A stretch of 64,000 nt of DNA from Acetobacteraceae bacterium (GTDB lineage: Bacteria; Pseudomonadota; Alphaproteobacteria; Acetobacterales; Acetobacteraceae). The DNA lies in assembly GCA_030041375.1 (NCBI GenBank), contig JASHOA010000051.1, forward strand, positions 1-64,000, in the 5' to 3' direction. The notes under the pieces were generated by a model. It had not been told where the DNA came from and searched no databases. It saw nothing but the letters and a program-made list of their open reading frames with translations. Position numbers and translations under genes: made by a program. The stretch's first letter is position 1. Every line of letters starts with the position of its first letter. Of this stretch, positions 33,232-40,877 are shown one piece after another.

Positions 33232-34401
33232 ATGACGATCAAGGGAAAGGCTTATGTTGCCGGCGCGTTCGAGCACCCGACCCGCAATGCCCCCGACAAG
33301 TCGGTTGCGCAGCTTCATGCCGAATGCGCCAAGGGCGCTCTCGAAGATGCCGGCCTCAGCAAGGACGACGTAGACGGCTATTTCTGCGCCGGCGACGCAC
33401 CGGGGATGGGGCCGCTTTCGTTGGTGGATTATCTCAATCTCCGGCTGCGCCACGTCGATTCGACGGAGACCGGCGGCTCTTCCTATCTGGTGCACGTGGC
33501 GCACGCAGCCGAAGCGATCGCCCTTGGCAAGTGCAGCGTCGCGCTGATCACCCTTGCCGGACGGCCGAAAAGCGAGGGCATGGCAACCGGCACGGCGCCG
33601 CGCCAGGGAAATCCGGCGCAGCCGGATCTGCAGTTCGAATTTCCGTACGGGCCGACAGTGGTGAACATGTACGCGATGTGCGCGATGCGCCACATGTATC
33701 AGTACGGCACGACGAGCGAGCAGCTTGCCTGGATCAAGGTCGCCGCTTCGCAGCACGCGCAGCACAATCCGAACGCGGTGCTGCGCGATGTCGTCAGCGT
33801 GAAGGACGTGATCGAATCGCCGATCGTCGCTTCGCCGCTGCATCGGCTCGATTGCTGCGTGATCAGTGACGGCGGCGGCGCCCTGGTCGTCGTTGCCCCG
33901 GAAGTCATGAAGAATCTCAACCGCCCGCGGGTGAAGATCATCGGCGCCGGCGAGGCGCCGAAGGGCCAGTTTGGCGGGGACGTCGATCTCACCTTCAGCG
34001 GCGCAAGCTGGTCAGGACCGCGCGCCTTTGCCGAAGCCGGGGTGAAACCGGCGGACATCCGGTACGCTTCGATCTATGACAGCTTCACTATTACCGTCTT
34101 GATGCAGATCGAGGATCTCGGGTTCTGCGCGAAGGGAGAAGGGGGGCGATTCGTCGCCGACGGGAACCTGATCTCCGGGGTGGGAAAACTTCCCTTCAAT
34201 ACGGACGGCGGCGGGCTCTGCAATAATCATCCCGCCAATCGTGGCGGCATGACAAAAGTGATCGAGGCGGTCAGGCAGTTGCGCGGCGAGGCGCATCCCG
34301 CCGTGCAGGTCAAAGACTGCGCGCTGGCGCTGGCGCAGGGGACGGGCGGCGTGCTCGGCTCGCGCCATGGCAGCGCGACCCTCATTCTGGAGCGGGAGTA
34401 A
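33232..34401 (+). CDS. thiolase-like protein lacking the nucleophilic Cys (SCP-x/Ltp2-like)
   Basis: The 389-residue protein has the thiolase fold: AQLHAECAKGALEDAGLSKD in the N-half, and YASIYDSFTITVLMQIEDLG and NTDGGGLCNNHPANRGG in the C-half. The segment that normally holds the nucleophilic cysteine reads VDSTETGGSSYLVHVAHAAE and has no Cys, as in lipid-transfer/thiolase-like proteins such as Ltp2. Ltp2 enzymes work with a DUF35 partner as retro-aldolases on acyl-CoA side chains. A DUF35 gene follows five bases later, so an aldolase-type role on a CoA ester is a reasonable inference. ATG at 33232 is used. The gene pair lies between the 57-bp repeats. Confidence 0.8.
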   Translation: MTIKGKAYVAGAFEHPTRNAPDKSVAQLHAECAKGALEDAGLSKDDVDGYFCAGDAPGMGPLSLVDYLNLRLRHVDSTETGGSSYLVHVAHAAEAIALGKCSVALITLAGRPKSEGMATGTAPRQGNPAQPDLQFEFPYGPTVVNMYAMCAMRHMYQYGTTSEQLAWIKVAASQHAQHNPNAVLRDVVSVKDVIESPIVASPLHRLDCCVISDGGGALVVVAPEVMKNLNRPRVKIIGAGEAPKGQFGGDVDLTFSGASWSGPRAFAEAGVKPADIRYASIYDSFTITVLMQIEDLGFCAKGEGGRFVADGNLISGVGKLPFNTDGGGLCNNHPANRGGMTKVIEAVRQLRGEAHPAVQVKDCALALAQGTGGVLGSRHGSATLILERE

Positions 34402-34406
34402 AAGGG

Positions 34407-34793
34407 GTGAGCATTCGCAAGCTGCCCGCACCCGAGGCGAATCCGGAGACCAGCCCCTATTGGGAGGCGGCGAAGAAGGGCGTGCTGCTGCTCAGGCGTT
34501 GCACTGCCTGCGGGCGGGCGCATCATTATCCGCGCGCGCTCTGCCCCTTCTGCTTCAGCGATCGGCTGGAATGGCAGGCGGCTTCGGGCAAGGGGTCGAT
34601 CTATTCATTCAGCGTCATGCAGCGCGCGCCGGTGCCCTACGCGATCGCGTATGTCACGCTGGAAGAAGGTCCGACGATGCTGACCAATATCGTCGATTGC
34701 GATTTCGCGTCGCTTCGCATCGGCATGACGGTACGTCTCGTCTTCAAGCCGGCGGAGGGCGGCGCGGCGTTGCCGATGTTCACGCCGGACTGA
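34407..34793 (+). CDS. DUF35 OB-fold protein with zinc ribbon
   Basis: The 128-residue product has the two-part DUF35 architecture: a rubredoxin-like zinc ribbon (LLRRCTACGRAHHYPRALCP then FC, two CxxC pairs) and an OB fold (GKGSIYSFSVMQRAPVPYAI and GMTVRLVFKPAEGG). Such proteins bind acyl-CoA or form complexes with thiolase-like enzymes. The GTG start follows AAAAGGG and lies five bases after the thiolase-like stop, so the two form one transcription unit. A strong hairpin terminator lies about 125 bases downstream. Confidence 0.87.
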   Translation: MSIRKLPAPEANPETSPYWEAAKKGVLLLRRCTACGRAHHYPRALCPFCFSDRLEWQAASGKGSIYSFSVMQRAPVPYAIAYVTLEEGPTMLTNIVDCDFASLRIGMTVRLVFKPAEGGAALPMFTPD

Positions 34794-34856
34794 GGCCCGG
34801 GAGCCTGCTCAGTTCGGCTGAACACGCTCTGCTTCGTCGGATCGAGAGCGCGCCTT

Positions 34857-34913
34857 GCCCGCGATCGCCCGAGGCGGAATCGTCGGAGGGCGTGAATCGC
34901 GGGCTCGAATAAA
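34857..34913 (-). repeat. right copy of a perfect 57-bp inverted repeat
   Basis: This is the exact reverse complement of 33140-33196. It lies 63 bases after the DUF35 stop. Internal pairing (34857-34870 with 34888-34904) gives a 14-bp stem with a 3-base bulge. Together the two copies bracket the thiolase-like and DUF35 genes in a 1774-bp unit. No transposase lies inside it. Confidence 0.9.
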
Positions 34914-34918
34914 GCGCG

Positions 34919-34958
34919 AGACCCGTGTCGGGCTGCACAGTCAGCCCGACACGGGTCT
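34919..34958. terminator. perfect 17-bp hairpin, bidirectional terminator
   Basis: AGACCCGTGTCGGGCTG (34919-34935) pairs perfectly with 34942-34958 around the loop CACAGT. It lies between the plus-strand DUF35 gene and the minus-strand patatin gene and includes two bases of the patatin stop codon. The position and strength fit a shared terminator; a T-run is weak. Confidence 0.7.
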
Positions 34959-36084
34959 AGCCGGTCACGTCGAAGACGCGCACGCCGATCTCGGGACGCG
35001 AGGGGGCGAGCCAGGGTGCCTCTTCGATCGTGCGGCGCGCATCCGCCACCCCCTGCTTCCAGCGCTCACGCATCGTGCGGCTGCTGAACGCGAAATCCTT
35101 GGTCGCTCCCTGCGGCTGGTGCGGACGATAAATGATCTGCGCGATATCCATCGTTGTCACGCAGGCGATCTCACTCAAGGCTCTTGCGGCCGGCTGGTCT
35201 TTCAACGACTCCGGCAGCGATTCGAGCAGAAGGTTGAGGTTGTGGCGGATATCGTGAAGGGTATGCAGCTCGTCGGTGACGGTGCGGGTGCGGCTCGAAT
35301 AGCGGATGTCGCTGGTTCGTTCCAGTACCTCGTCCATCGTGCGCGGGACGGTTCCGCGGGCGGGGAAGAGGTCCACCTGGAAGACGAGCCGGCTGCGTCT
35401 CGGATAGTACGAGAGCACATGTTCGAGCGGTGTGTTGGAATAGAGGCCACCATCCCAGTAGAACTCTCCATCGATCTCCACTGCCGGGAATCCGGGCGGG
35501 AGGGCCGAGCTTGCCAATACGTGTTGCGGCCGGATCTTCATCTCGCGACTGTCGAAATAGACCATGTTCCCGGTGCACACGTTCACGGCGCCGACACTCA
35601 GCCGCGTTTTGCCGGCATTGATGCGGTCGAAATCGACCAATCGCTCGAGCGTCGGGCGCAGGGGGCCGGTGTCGTACCAGCTCGGCGGGAAGCCGCTTCG
35701 GATCCAGGATGCCGGGGCCCAGCGTTCGAAGAATCCCGGCTGGCCGAAGAAGAGGGCGGAGAGGGCACCGGCCTGCTGATGCATGTCGCCGAACAGGGTG
35801 TCGGGCCATTCCGGCCAGTTTGCCGAAGGGGCGGTGATCGTCTCCCAAAACTCGGCGAGGCGCGCCAGGCGTCCGGTGGGTTCATTGCCGGCAATGATGG
35901 CGGCGTTGATGGCACCGATCGAAGTGCCGGCCACCCACTCCGGCAGTAACCCGGCCTCGGCAAGAGCCTGATAGACGCCGGCCTGATAGCTGCCGAGGGC
36001 GCCGCCGCCCTGCAGAACGAGCGTCGGGAGCTTGTCGTAAGCTCCGGCTGCCGGAGGGTCTTCAGGCGTCGTCCTGGGCGGCAT
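34957..36084 (-). CDS. patatin-like phospholipase
   Basis: This 375-residue serine lipase has the oxyanion motif LQGGGALGSYQAGVYQAL (about residues 24-41), the nucleophile elbow GTSIG with Ser near residue 55, and the dyad Asp in YWDGGLYSNTPLEHVL. The C-terminal half, with IIYRPHQPQGATKDFAFSSR, matches patatin proteins carrying a DUF3734-type tail. Related proteins act in lipid turnover or polyhydroxyalkanoate granules; the substrate is unknown. ATG at 36084 has GAGGA six bases before it. No signal peptide is present, so it is probably cytoplasmic. Confidence 0.87.
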   Translation of the reverse strand: MPPRTTPEDPPAAGAYDKLPTLVLQGGGALGSYQAGVYQALAEAGLLPEWVAGTSIGAINAAIIAGNEPTGRLARLAEFWETITAPSANWPEWPDTLFGDMHQQAGALSALFFGQPGFFERWAPASWIRSGFPPSWYDTGPLRPTLERLVDFDRINAGKTRLSVGAVNVCTGNMVYFDSREMKIRPQHVLASSALPPGFPAVEIDGEFYWDGGLYSNTPLEHVLSYYPRRSRLVFQVDLFPARGTVPRTMDEVLERTSDIRYSSRTRTVTDELHTLHDIRHNLNLLLESLPESLKDQPAARALSEIACVTTMDIAQIIYRPHQPQGATKDFAFSSRTMRERWKQGVADARRTIEEAPWLAPSRPEIGVRVFDVTG

Positions 36085-36252
36085 TCGGTTCCTCTTCTCG
36101 ACTGCGGAGTAGCGCTTTCCCGGCCCACTTGAACGCGCGATTGCCGCAGCGGCAAGCGACAGGTTTGCCGCCCGGCGCTCCGGGCGCGAGCGATCCGTGC
36201 GCGTTCGGGTCCGGTTACTCCCCGACGGTGCGCCTTCCGGCGGGCCGGCAGC

Positions 36253-36292
36253 CCCCACATTTCCCTTCCTCCCGCTGGGAGGATGTGTGGGG
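36253..36292. promoter_or_regulatory. inverted repeat upstream of the PaiB-like gene
   Basis: CCCCACAT and CCTCCC pair with GGGAGG and ATGTGTGGGG around a GCT loop, giving an imperfect stem of about 40 bases. It lies in the divergent gap between the patatin gene and the PaiB-like gene, about 70 bases before the latter. It could be an operator or a leader hairpin. Confidence 0.35.
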
Positions 36293-36364
36293 CGCGCTTT
36301 TGTCACTTGCCCGTCACGCCCGCTCTGGCATTCTCGGTTCGTTCTGTGAGGCGGAGAGATCGAA

Positions 36365-37018
36365 GTGTACGTGCCCCCAGCGTTCCGCGAAGACCGCCCC
36401 GAGGTCTTGCGGGCCGCCATTCGCGCAACGGGCCTGGCCATTCTCATCAGCGAAGGTCCCGAAGGAATCATCGCCAGCCACGTGCCGATGCTGCTGGATG
36501 AGGCAGAGGGCACGAACGGAACGCTGCTCGGTCATATCGCGCGGGCCAACCCGCAATGGCGCAGCAAGGCGGCGGAGGTCGAGGGGCTCGCCATCTTCCC
36601 CGGCCCGGACGCCTATATCAGCCCCAACTGGTATGTGACGAAGCGCGAGACCGGAAAGGTTGTGCCGACCTGGAACTACGTTGCCGTGCATGCCTATGGC
36701 CGGCTCGTCTTCTTCGACGATCGGGAGGAATTGCGAGCGCTGGTGACCCGGCTCACCGCGACCCACGAGGGCGCCTTCCCGGCGCCGTGGGCAGTCAGCG
36801 ACGCGCCGGCGGATTTCATTGCTTCACAGCTCAAGGGCATCGTCGGGTTCCGGCTGGCGATCACCCGGCTCGATGGCAAGTGGAAGATGAGCCAGAACCG
36901 GCCGGAGGCGGATCGCCTGGGCGTCATCGAAGGACTCAAGGAACAGAAGGGGGCGGCGCAGGCGATCGTTTCCGATGCCGTGGCCGCTGCCCTCGCACGC
37001 GAGAGGGTACCGCGGTGA
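36365..37018 (+). CDS. PaiB-family FMN-binding protein / putative negative regulator
   Basis: The 217-residue protein has the split-barrel flavin-binding fold of the PaiB/FMN_bind_2 family: MYVPPAFREDRPEVLRAAIR at the N-terminus, then LAILISEGPEGIIASHVPML, ISPNWYVTKRETGKVVPTWN, YVAVHAYG and the C-terminal KMSQNRPEADRLGVIEGL. Members bind FMN or heme; the name 'transcriptional regulator' comes from Bacillus and may not describe the biochemical role here. The GTG start follows GGAGAG. It is seven bases upstream of the large TPR gene, so the two may be co-transcribed. Confidence 0.87.
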   Translation: MYVPPAFREDRPEVLRAAIRATGLAILISEGPEGIIASHVPMLLDEAEGTNGTLLGHIARANPQWRSKAAEVEGLAIFPGPDAYISPNWYVTKRETGKVVPTWNYVAVHAYGRLVFFDDREELRALVTRLTATHEGAFPAPWAVSDAPADFIASQLKGIVGFRLAITRLDGKWKMSQNRPEADRLGVIEGLKEQKGAAQAIVSDAVAAALARERVPR

Positions 37019-37025
37019 GTCGCGG

Positions 37026-39854
37026 GTGAGCGGTTCTTCGCCGCAGATCCTGTACGAATCCGAAACGCTCCGGGTGGTCGGCAACGGTCTTAAGTCCGCG
37101 ATCCGCTTCGCGAGCTTCAGCCATCTTTTGTACCGCATGCAGGGCACAAATTTCTGGAGCGACGGATTCTTCGCCGCATGCGGATATGGGGCGATCGGCT
37201 TCGTAGCGGCCATGCCGGACTGGTTCCCGGAAGAGGAAATGCGGCGCGCGGTGGCCGCCATTCGCCCCGGGCTTCTGCGCACGAAGGGCGAACGCCTGGT
37301 CTCATACGGCGCCGGGATGGGCGGGTATGCGGCCCTGAAATACGGCGCCCTGCTCGGAGTGGATGCCGCGATCGCCTTCAGCCCGCAAATCTCGATCAAT
37401 CCCACCGACGTCGCCCGGTTCGATTCCCGCTATGTCCGCTATTACGACCGGGCCAGGAACGGAGACATGCGCATCCGCGCGGCGGATCTGGCTCCGGAAA
37501 ATCATGTTCTGTACGACAATTTCTGGACCGTCGATCGGAAACACGCGGAGCAGATCGCAGCCCTCGGTCCGGTCGAGCGGTTTGTCCTGCCTTTCACCGG
37601 CCATGCTTCCATCCGTTCGATCGCCGAAGGACGCATTGCCGAGCGCTTCCTGCACCGCCTGATCGGTGCCGGCACCGGCAAGGCAGCGGACCTGCGCGGC
37701 ATGATCAGGAGCACGCGCAAAAACACGCTGGTTTATTGGGAGAGCCGTGCCGTGAGCCTGACCGGAAGGCGGCCGGCGGCGACGCGACAAATCCTGCACA
37801 CCGTGCAGAACGTACTGGTGCTGACCCCGGACGCGGTGATCTGGCAGATCGCCGAGGTGGCGGCACTGCTCAACTGCGGCCAGCGCGAGGAAGCCGAATC
37901 GGCGCTCGCCCGGATCCATCTCGGTGCGCAGACCGCGGTCGGGCCATGGGTGCGCTATATCGATTGCTGGCGCCGCATCCATGGTGATGCCAAAACAATC
38001 GAAATGATGGGCCGCGCGCCTGCCGAGGTGCAGAGACATGCGGCGTTCCGTTTCGAGGACGCGGTGATCCGCTTCGAGATGGGGGACGTGGCGAGCGCGG
38101 CCGTGATTCTTGGCCTGATCTGGCCCGAGCAGGAACAGATCACCCGGCGCATGCGGCTCGGCCAACTGCTCCATTCCGCGGGCGAAAAGGAGAAAGCGGT
38201 CGGCGTGTTCCGCTCGCTGGCCGGGGAAGCGCCGACGGCGGAGAACCTCGTCATGCTGGCGGCCGCGCTGACGGAGGACAGGACGAATTCCGAACGCCTG
38301 GCCGAGGCGCTCGCCCATCTCGACGAAGCGCGCAAGATCATCGACCCGGATGCGGTGCTATGGCGGCGGGTGCTGCTGCTCTATGACGGGCTCGAGGCGC
38401 GGAAAGCACATGTCGAAGCGGGGCGCGAGGCGGTCCAAGCGCTGCCGGGATATCCGGATCTGCGGATGGAACTCGCGATCGCTCTCGAGCGCCACGGACA
38501 ACGCGACGAAGCATTGCAACTGGCCATGCGCCTGGTCGCGGACCAGGCGCGCATCCGCCGGCTCGACTGGCTGATCCTGATCCTCCGCAAGGCAGGCATG
38601 AAATCGGAAGCGTTCGCGCTCGCCCGCATCGCGGCGGCAGAGCGACCGGACGATGCGGCTTCGCGCTTGCAGCTTGCGGTGCTGCTGCTGGAGCGGGGCG
38701 AGGAGGAAGAGGCCTTCACGCACCTGATGGCGCTCCGTGAGCAACCGGGCGGCCGGCTCGATCTTGTCGACGATGCGGTGGCGGCATTCGATGCGGTCGG
38801 GCTCCATTCGGATGCGGCGAAGGCAGCCGGGCGGCTCGCTTTCGCGCGGGCGGATCAGTTCGGTCCGCAGCTTCTGTTGGCCGACCGGCTGATACGGGCC
38901 GGGTTGCTCAGGGACGCAGCCATCCACCTGCGCCGTGTCCGGCGCCAAATCGGAAATGACGCGCCAAGCCTTTGCGAGATCGCCAGCCGCTATCGCCGAA
39001 CCGGAGAGGCACCGCGCGCCGAGGAGCTTTTCGCTCGTGCGCTGGGGCTGATCCAGGGCGGCGGCGCCGAGGCGGCCTGGCAGATGGCAGCGCGGATGGA
39101 GCTGATCGCGCTCCAATCCCAGCATGGCGGCCGACGTGGGCTCGCCGCGGCGCGGCGCGCGGCGGCGGAGCTTGAGCGGCGGGACAGCAAGGACCCGGCG
39201 TTCTGGGCGGGGCTCGCCGATCTTTTCGCAACGCTCGGCGAAATGGGGCGCGCACTGGCGGCGATCGGCAGGGCGATCGCGCTCAGGCCGGACGATCCTG
39301 AGCCGAGGCTCAGGGAGGCGGAACTGCTCGTCGCGGGCGGGAAAATGCGTGCAGCGAAGATGCGCCTTGTGGCGCTTGCCACCCCTGGATCGACCCGCGA
39401 AAACGTCGCCCGCGCGATTGCCGCTCTTGCCAGGACGGGGGATAGAGCGGCCGTTCGCACCGCGGCCGAAGGCCGGCTTGCGGCGGCGCCGCACGATGTC
39501 ATTGCCAAGCTCGCGCTGGCTCGCGCCCTGTGCGAGGCCGGCGATGCCGAGGCCGCCCGCGACCGCCTGAGCGAACTGATGGAGCGGCGAGCCGGGGATG
39601 CGGCGTTCTGGTCCGGCGTAGGCGATCTGTTCCTTGATCTCAGGGACTGGCCCGAGGCCAAGCGCGCCGCGGAGAGAGCGGTTGCCAACGATCCCGGCAA
39701 TGCCAAGAGAGCGGAGGAGATCGTCGGCATGGTCCGCCTTCTCAGCAACCGCGGCCCGGCGGCCGTGGACCCCGGCCAAGGCAGGTTCGTCTCACGCGGG
39801 GTTCGCGGGCCGGGCTTCTTTTCGTTGCTGGCCAGCACGTTTCGCCGCTCGTGA
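37026..39854 (+). CDS. large TPR protein with N-terminal hydrolase-like domain
   Basis: The 942-residue protein has two parts. Residues 1 to about 215 look like an alpha/beta-hydrolase-type domain: the segment SYGAGMGGYAALKYGALLG (93-111) sits where a GxSxGG nucleophile elbow is expected, but the Ser is replaced by Gly97, and FTGHASIRSIAEG resembles the catalytic His region. Residues from about 270 to 905 are an array of degenerate tetratricopeptide repeats (for example EAESALARIHLGAQ, EKEKAVGVFRSLAGEAP and EMGRALAAIGRAIALRPDD). The short C-terminal tail is basic. This layout resembles glycan-associated or secretion-scaffold proteins, but no function is established. GTG at 37026 is chosen because it follows the previous stop by seven bases. 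Confidence 0.7.
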   Translation: MSGSSPQILYESETLRVVGNGLKSAIRFASFSHLLYRMQGTNFWSDGFFAACGYGAIGFVAAMPDWFPEEEMRRAVAAIRPGLLRTKGERLVSYGAGMGGYAALKYGALLGVDAAIAFSPQISINPTDVARFDSRYVRYYDRARNGDMRIRAADLAPENHVLYDNFWTVDRKHAEQIAALGPVERFVLPFTGHASIRSIAEGRIAERFLHRLIGAGTGKAADLRGMIRSTRKNTLVYWESRAVSLTGRRPAATRQILHTVQNVLVLTPDAVIWQIAEVAALLNCGQREEAESALARIHLGAQTAVGPWVRYIDCWRRIHGDAKTIEMMGRAPAEVQRHAAFRFEDAVIRFEMGDVASAAVILGLIWPEQEQITRRMRLGQLLHSAGEKEKAVGVFRSLAGEAPTAENLVMLAAALTEDRTNSERLAEALAHLDEARKIIDPDAVLWRRVLLLYDGLEARKAHVEAGREAVQALPGYPDLRMELAIALERHGQRDEALQLAMRLVADQARIRRLDWLILILRKAGMKSEAFALARIAAAERPDDAASRLQLAVLLLERGEEEEAFTHLMALREQPGGRLDLVDDAVAAFDAVGLHSDAAKAAGRLAFARADQFGPQLLLADRLIRAGLLRDAAIHLRRVRRQIGNDAPSLCEIASRYRRTGEAPRAEELFARALGLIQGGGAEAAWQMAARMELIALQSQHGGRRGLAAARRAAAELERRDSKDPAFWAGLADLFATLGEMGRALAAIGRAIALRPDDPEPRLREAELLVAGGKMRAAKMRLVALATPGSTRENVARAIAALARTGDRAAVRTAAEGRLAAAPHDVIAKLALARALCEAGDAEAARDRLSELMERRAGDAAFWSGVGDLFLDLRDWPEAKRAAERAVANDPGNAKRAEEIVGMVRLLSNRGPAAVDPGQGRFVSRGVRGPGFFSLLASTFRRS

Positions 39855-39862
39855 TGGGGCGC

Positions 39863-39918
39863 GATCCCGCAACCGGGCGGGAATGCAAGCTTGCGTTCCG
39901 ACCGGCCCGGCCGGGATC
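39863..39918. terminator. extended hairpin between convergent genes
   Basis: The outer arms GATCCCG (39863-39869) and CGGGATC (39912-39918) enclose a near-perfect 20-base palindrome, GGAATGCAAGCTTGCGTTCC, at 39880-39899. It lies between the ends of the TPR gene and the VOC gene and probably terminates both. Confidence 0.55.
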
Positions 39919-39928
39919 TCTCTCCGAC

Positions 39929-40801
39929 CTACTGCGCCATCGCCCAGCGCCAGCTTTCGTGCTCGGGCGCAAAAGAGCGGTTGGTCTGCGCCGGGTCCCG
40001 GTTCACGAGGTGGCGGTTGAAGAAGGGGTGGCGCATGCTGCGCACCTCGTGCTCGACTTCGAAGAGCGGGCGCAGATCTTCCGGGTCCACGATCTGCTCG
40101 AAACGCCACTGGTGCTGATCGTCCTCCTGGGTGATGAGGTTCCGTTCCAGCAGCCAGCGGTAGGGCCGAGAGAAGTTGGCGATGTAGATCTGCACGTGAT
40201 GACCGTCGAACGGCGGCAGGGTGCGGTCCGTCTCCTCGAAGGAGAGGAACTGATCGGGCCCCACCACCGCGCGCGCGGTGAGGCCGCCCGCCCCCTGCTC
40301 GACCGAGGCCGGGGTTGCGAACACCTGCTGATAGAATCGGGCAATGCCTTCAGCAGCGCCGCGCGGCACATCGAACGCGACGTAAGGGAGACCGAGCGTG
40401 ATCCGCCCGAAGCGGCGGTCAGGCGTGTGCACGCGGATCCGATTGCCCCATGGCGAGGTGACCAGCACGTGCATCTCTTCCTCGCGGAAGTCGAACTCGG
40501 TCCCGGCAAGCGGCTCTCGCACGCGCTCGAGGCGGCGCAGCAATGCGGCGCGATCGGGCAGGACGAGGCCTGTTGTGCCGCGCACTCTTTGCGGCTTGCC
40601 GGTCGGCAAATGGAACTGGCTCCGGCCGATATTCGCCCACATGTTGTCAACGCCGGTCATCAGGTACGGATCGCGCGTCAGGCCGAGGCCCGAGACATAG
40701 AAGATGGTGGCCAGGCCCTGGTCCGGAACGCGCGTGTTGACATGTTCCAGGTGCACGATGTTGCCGAGATCCTCGGCCGCCCGATCGAACGACTGCGCCA
40801 T
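39929..40801 (-). CDS. VOC (glyoxalase/dioxygenase-fold) family protein
   Basis: The 290-residue product carries two vicinal-oxygen-chelate modules. The first includes LEHVNTRVPDQGLATIFYVS and FHLPTGKPQRVRGTTGLVLP with a candidate metal His; the second includes PYVAFDVPRGAAEGIARFYQ and GHHVQIYIANFS. The C-terminal region is rich in charged residues and has no known motif. The fold is used by dioxygenases, isomerases and resistance proteins, so the reaction is open. ATG at 40801 is used; a GTG two codons upstream is close to AAGGAG. Confidence 0.75.
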   Translation of the reverse strand: MAQSFDRAAEDLGNIVHLEHVNTRVPDQGLATIFYVSGLGLTRDPYLMTGVDNMWANIGRSQFHLPTGKPQRVRGTTGLVLPDRAALLRRLERVREPLAGTEFDFREEEMHVLVTSPWGNRIRVHTPDRRFGRITLGLPYVAFDVPRGAAEGIARFYQQVFATPASVEQGAGGLTARAVVGPDQFLSFEETDRTLPPFDGHHVQIYIANFSRPYRWLLERNLITQEDDQHQWRFEQIVDPEDLRPLFEVEHEVRSMRHPFFNRHLVNRDPAQTNRSFAPEHESWRWAMAQ

Positions 40802-40877
40802 ATCCACCGCTCTCCTTCAACGTGAGTGCCAAGATTACGGGGATTGCGCGGAGGTTTCCAGAACGGGGACGGAAGCA

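Noticed and set aside
33197-34856. Possible invertible phase-variation cassette with its own recombinase
   Set aside because: The inverted repeat is real, but no recombinase or transposase gene is inside or beside it, so phase variation is only listed as a possibility and not called as a feature.
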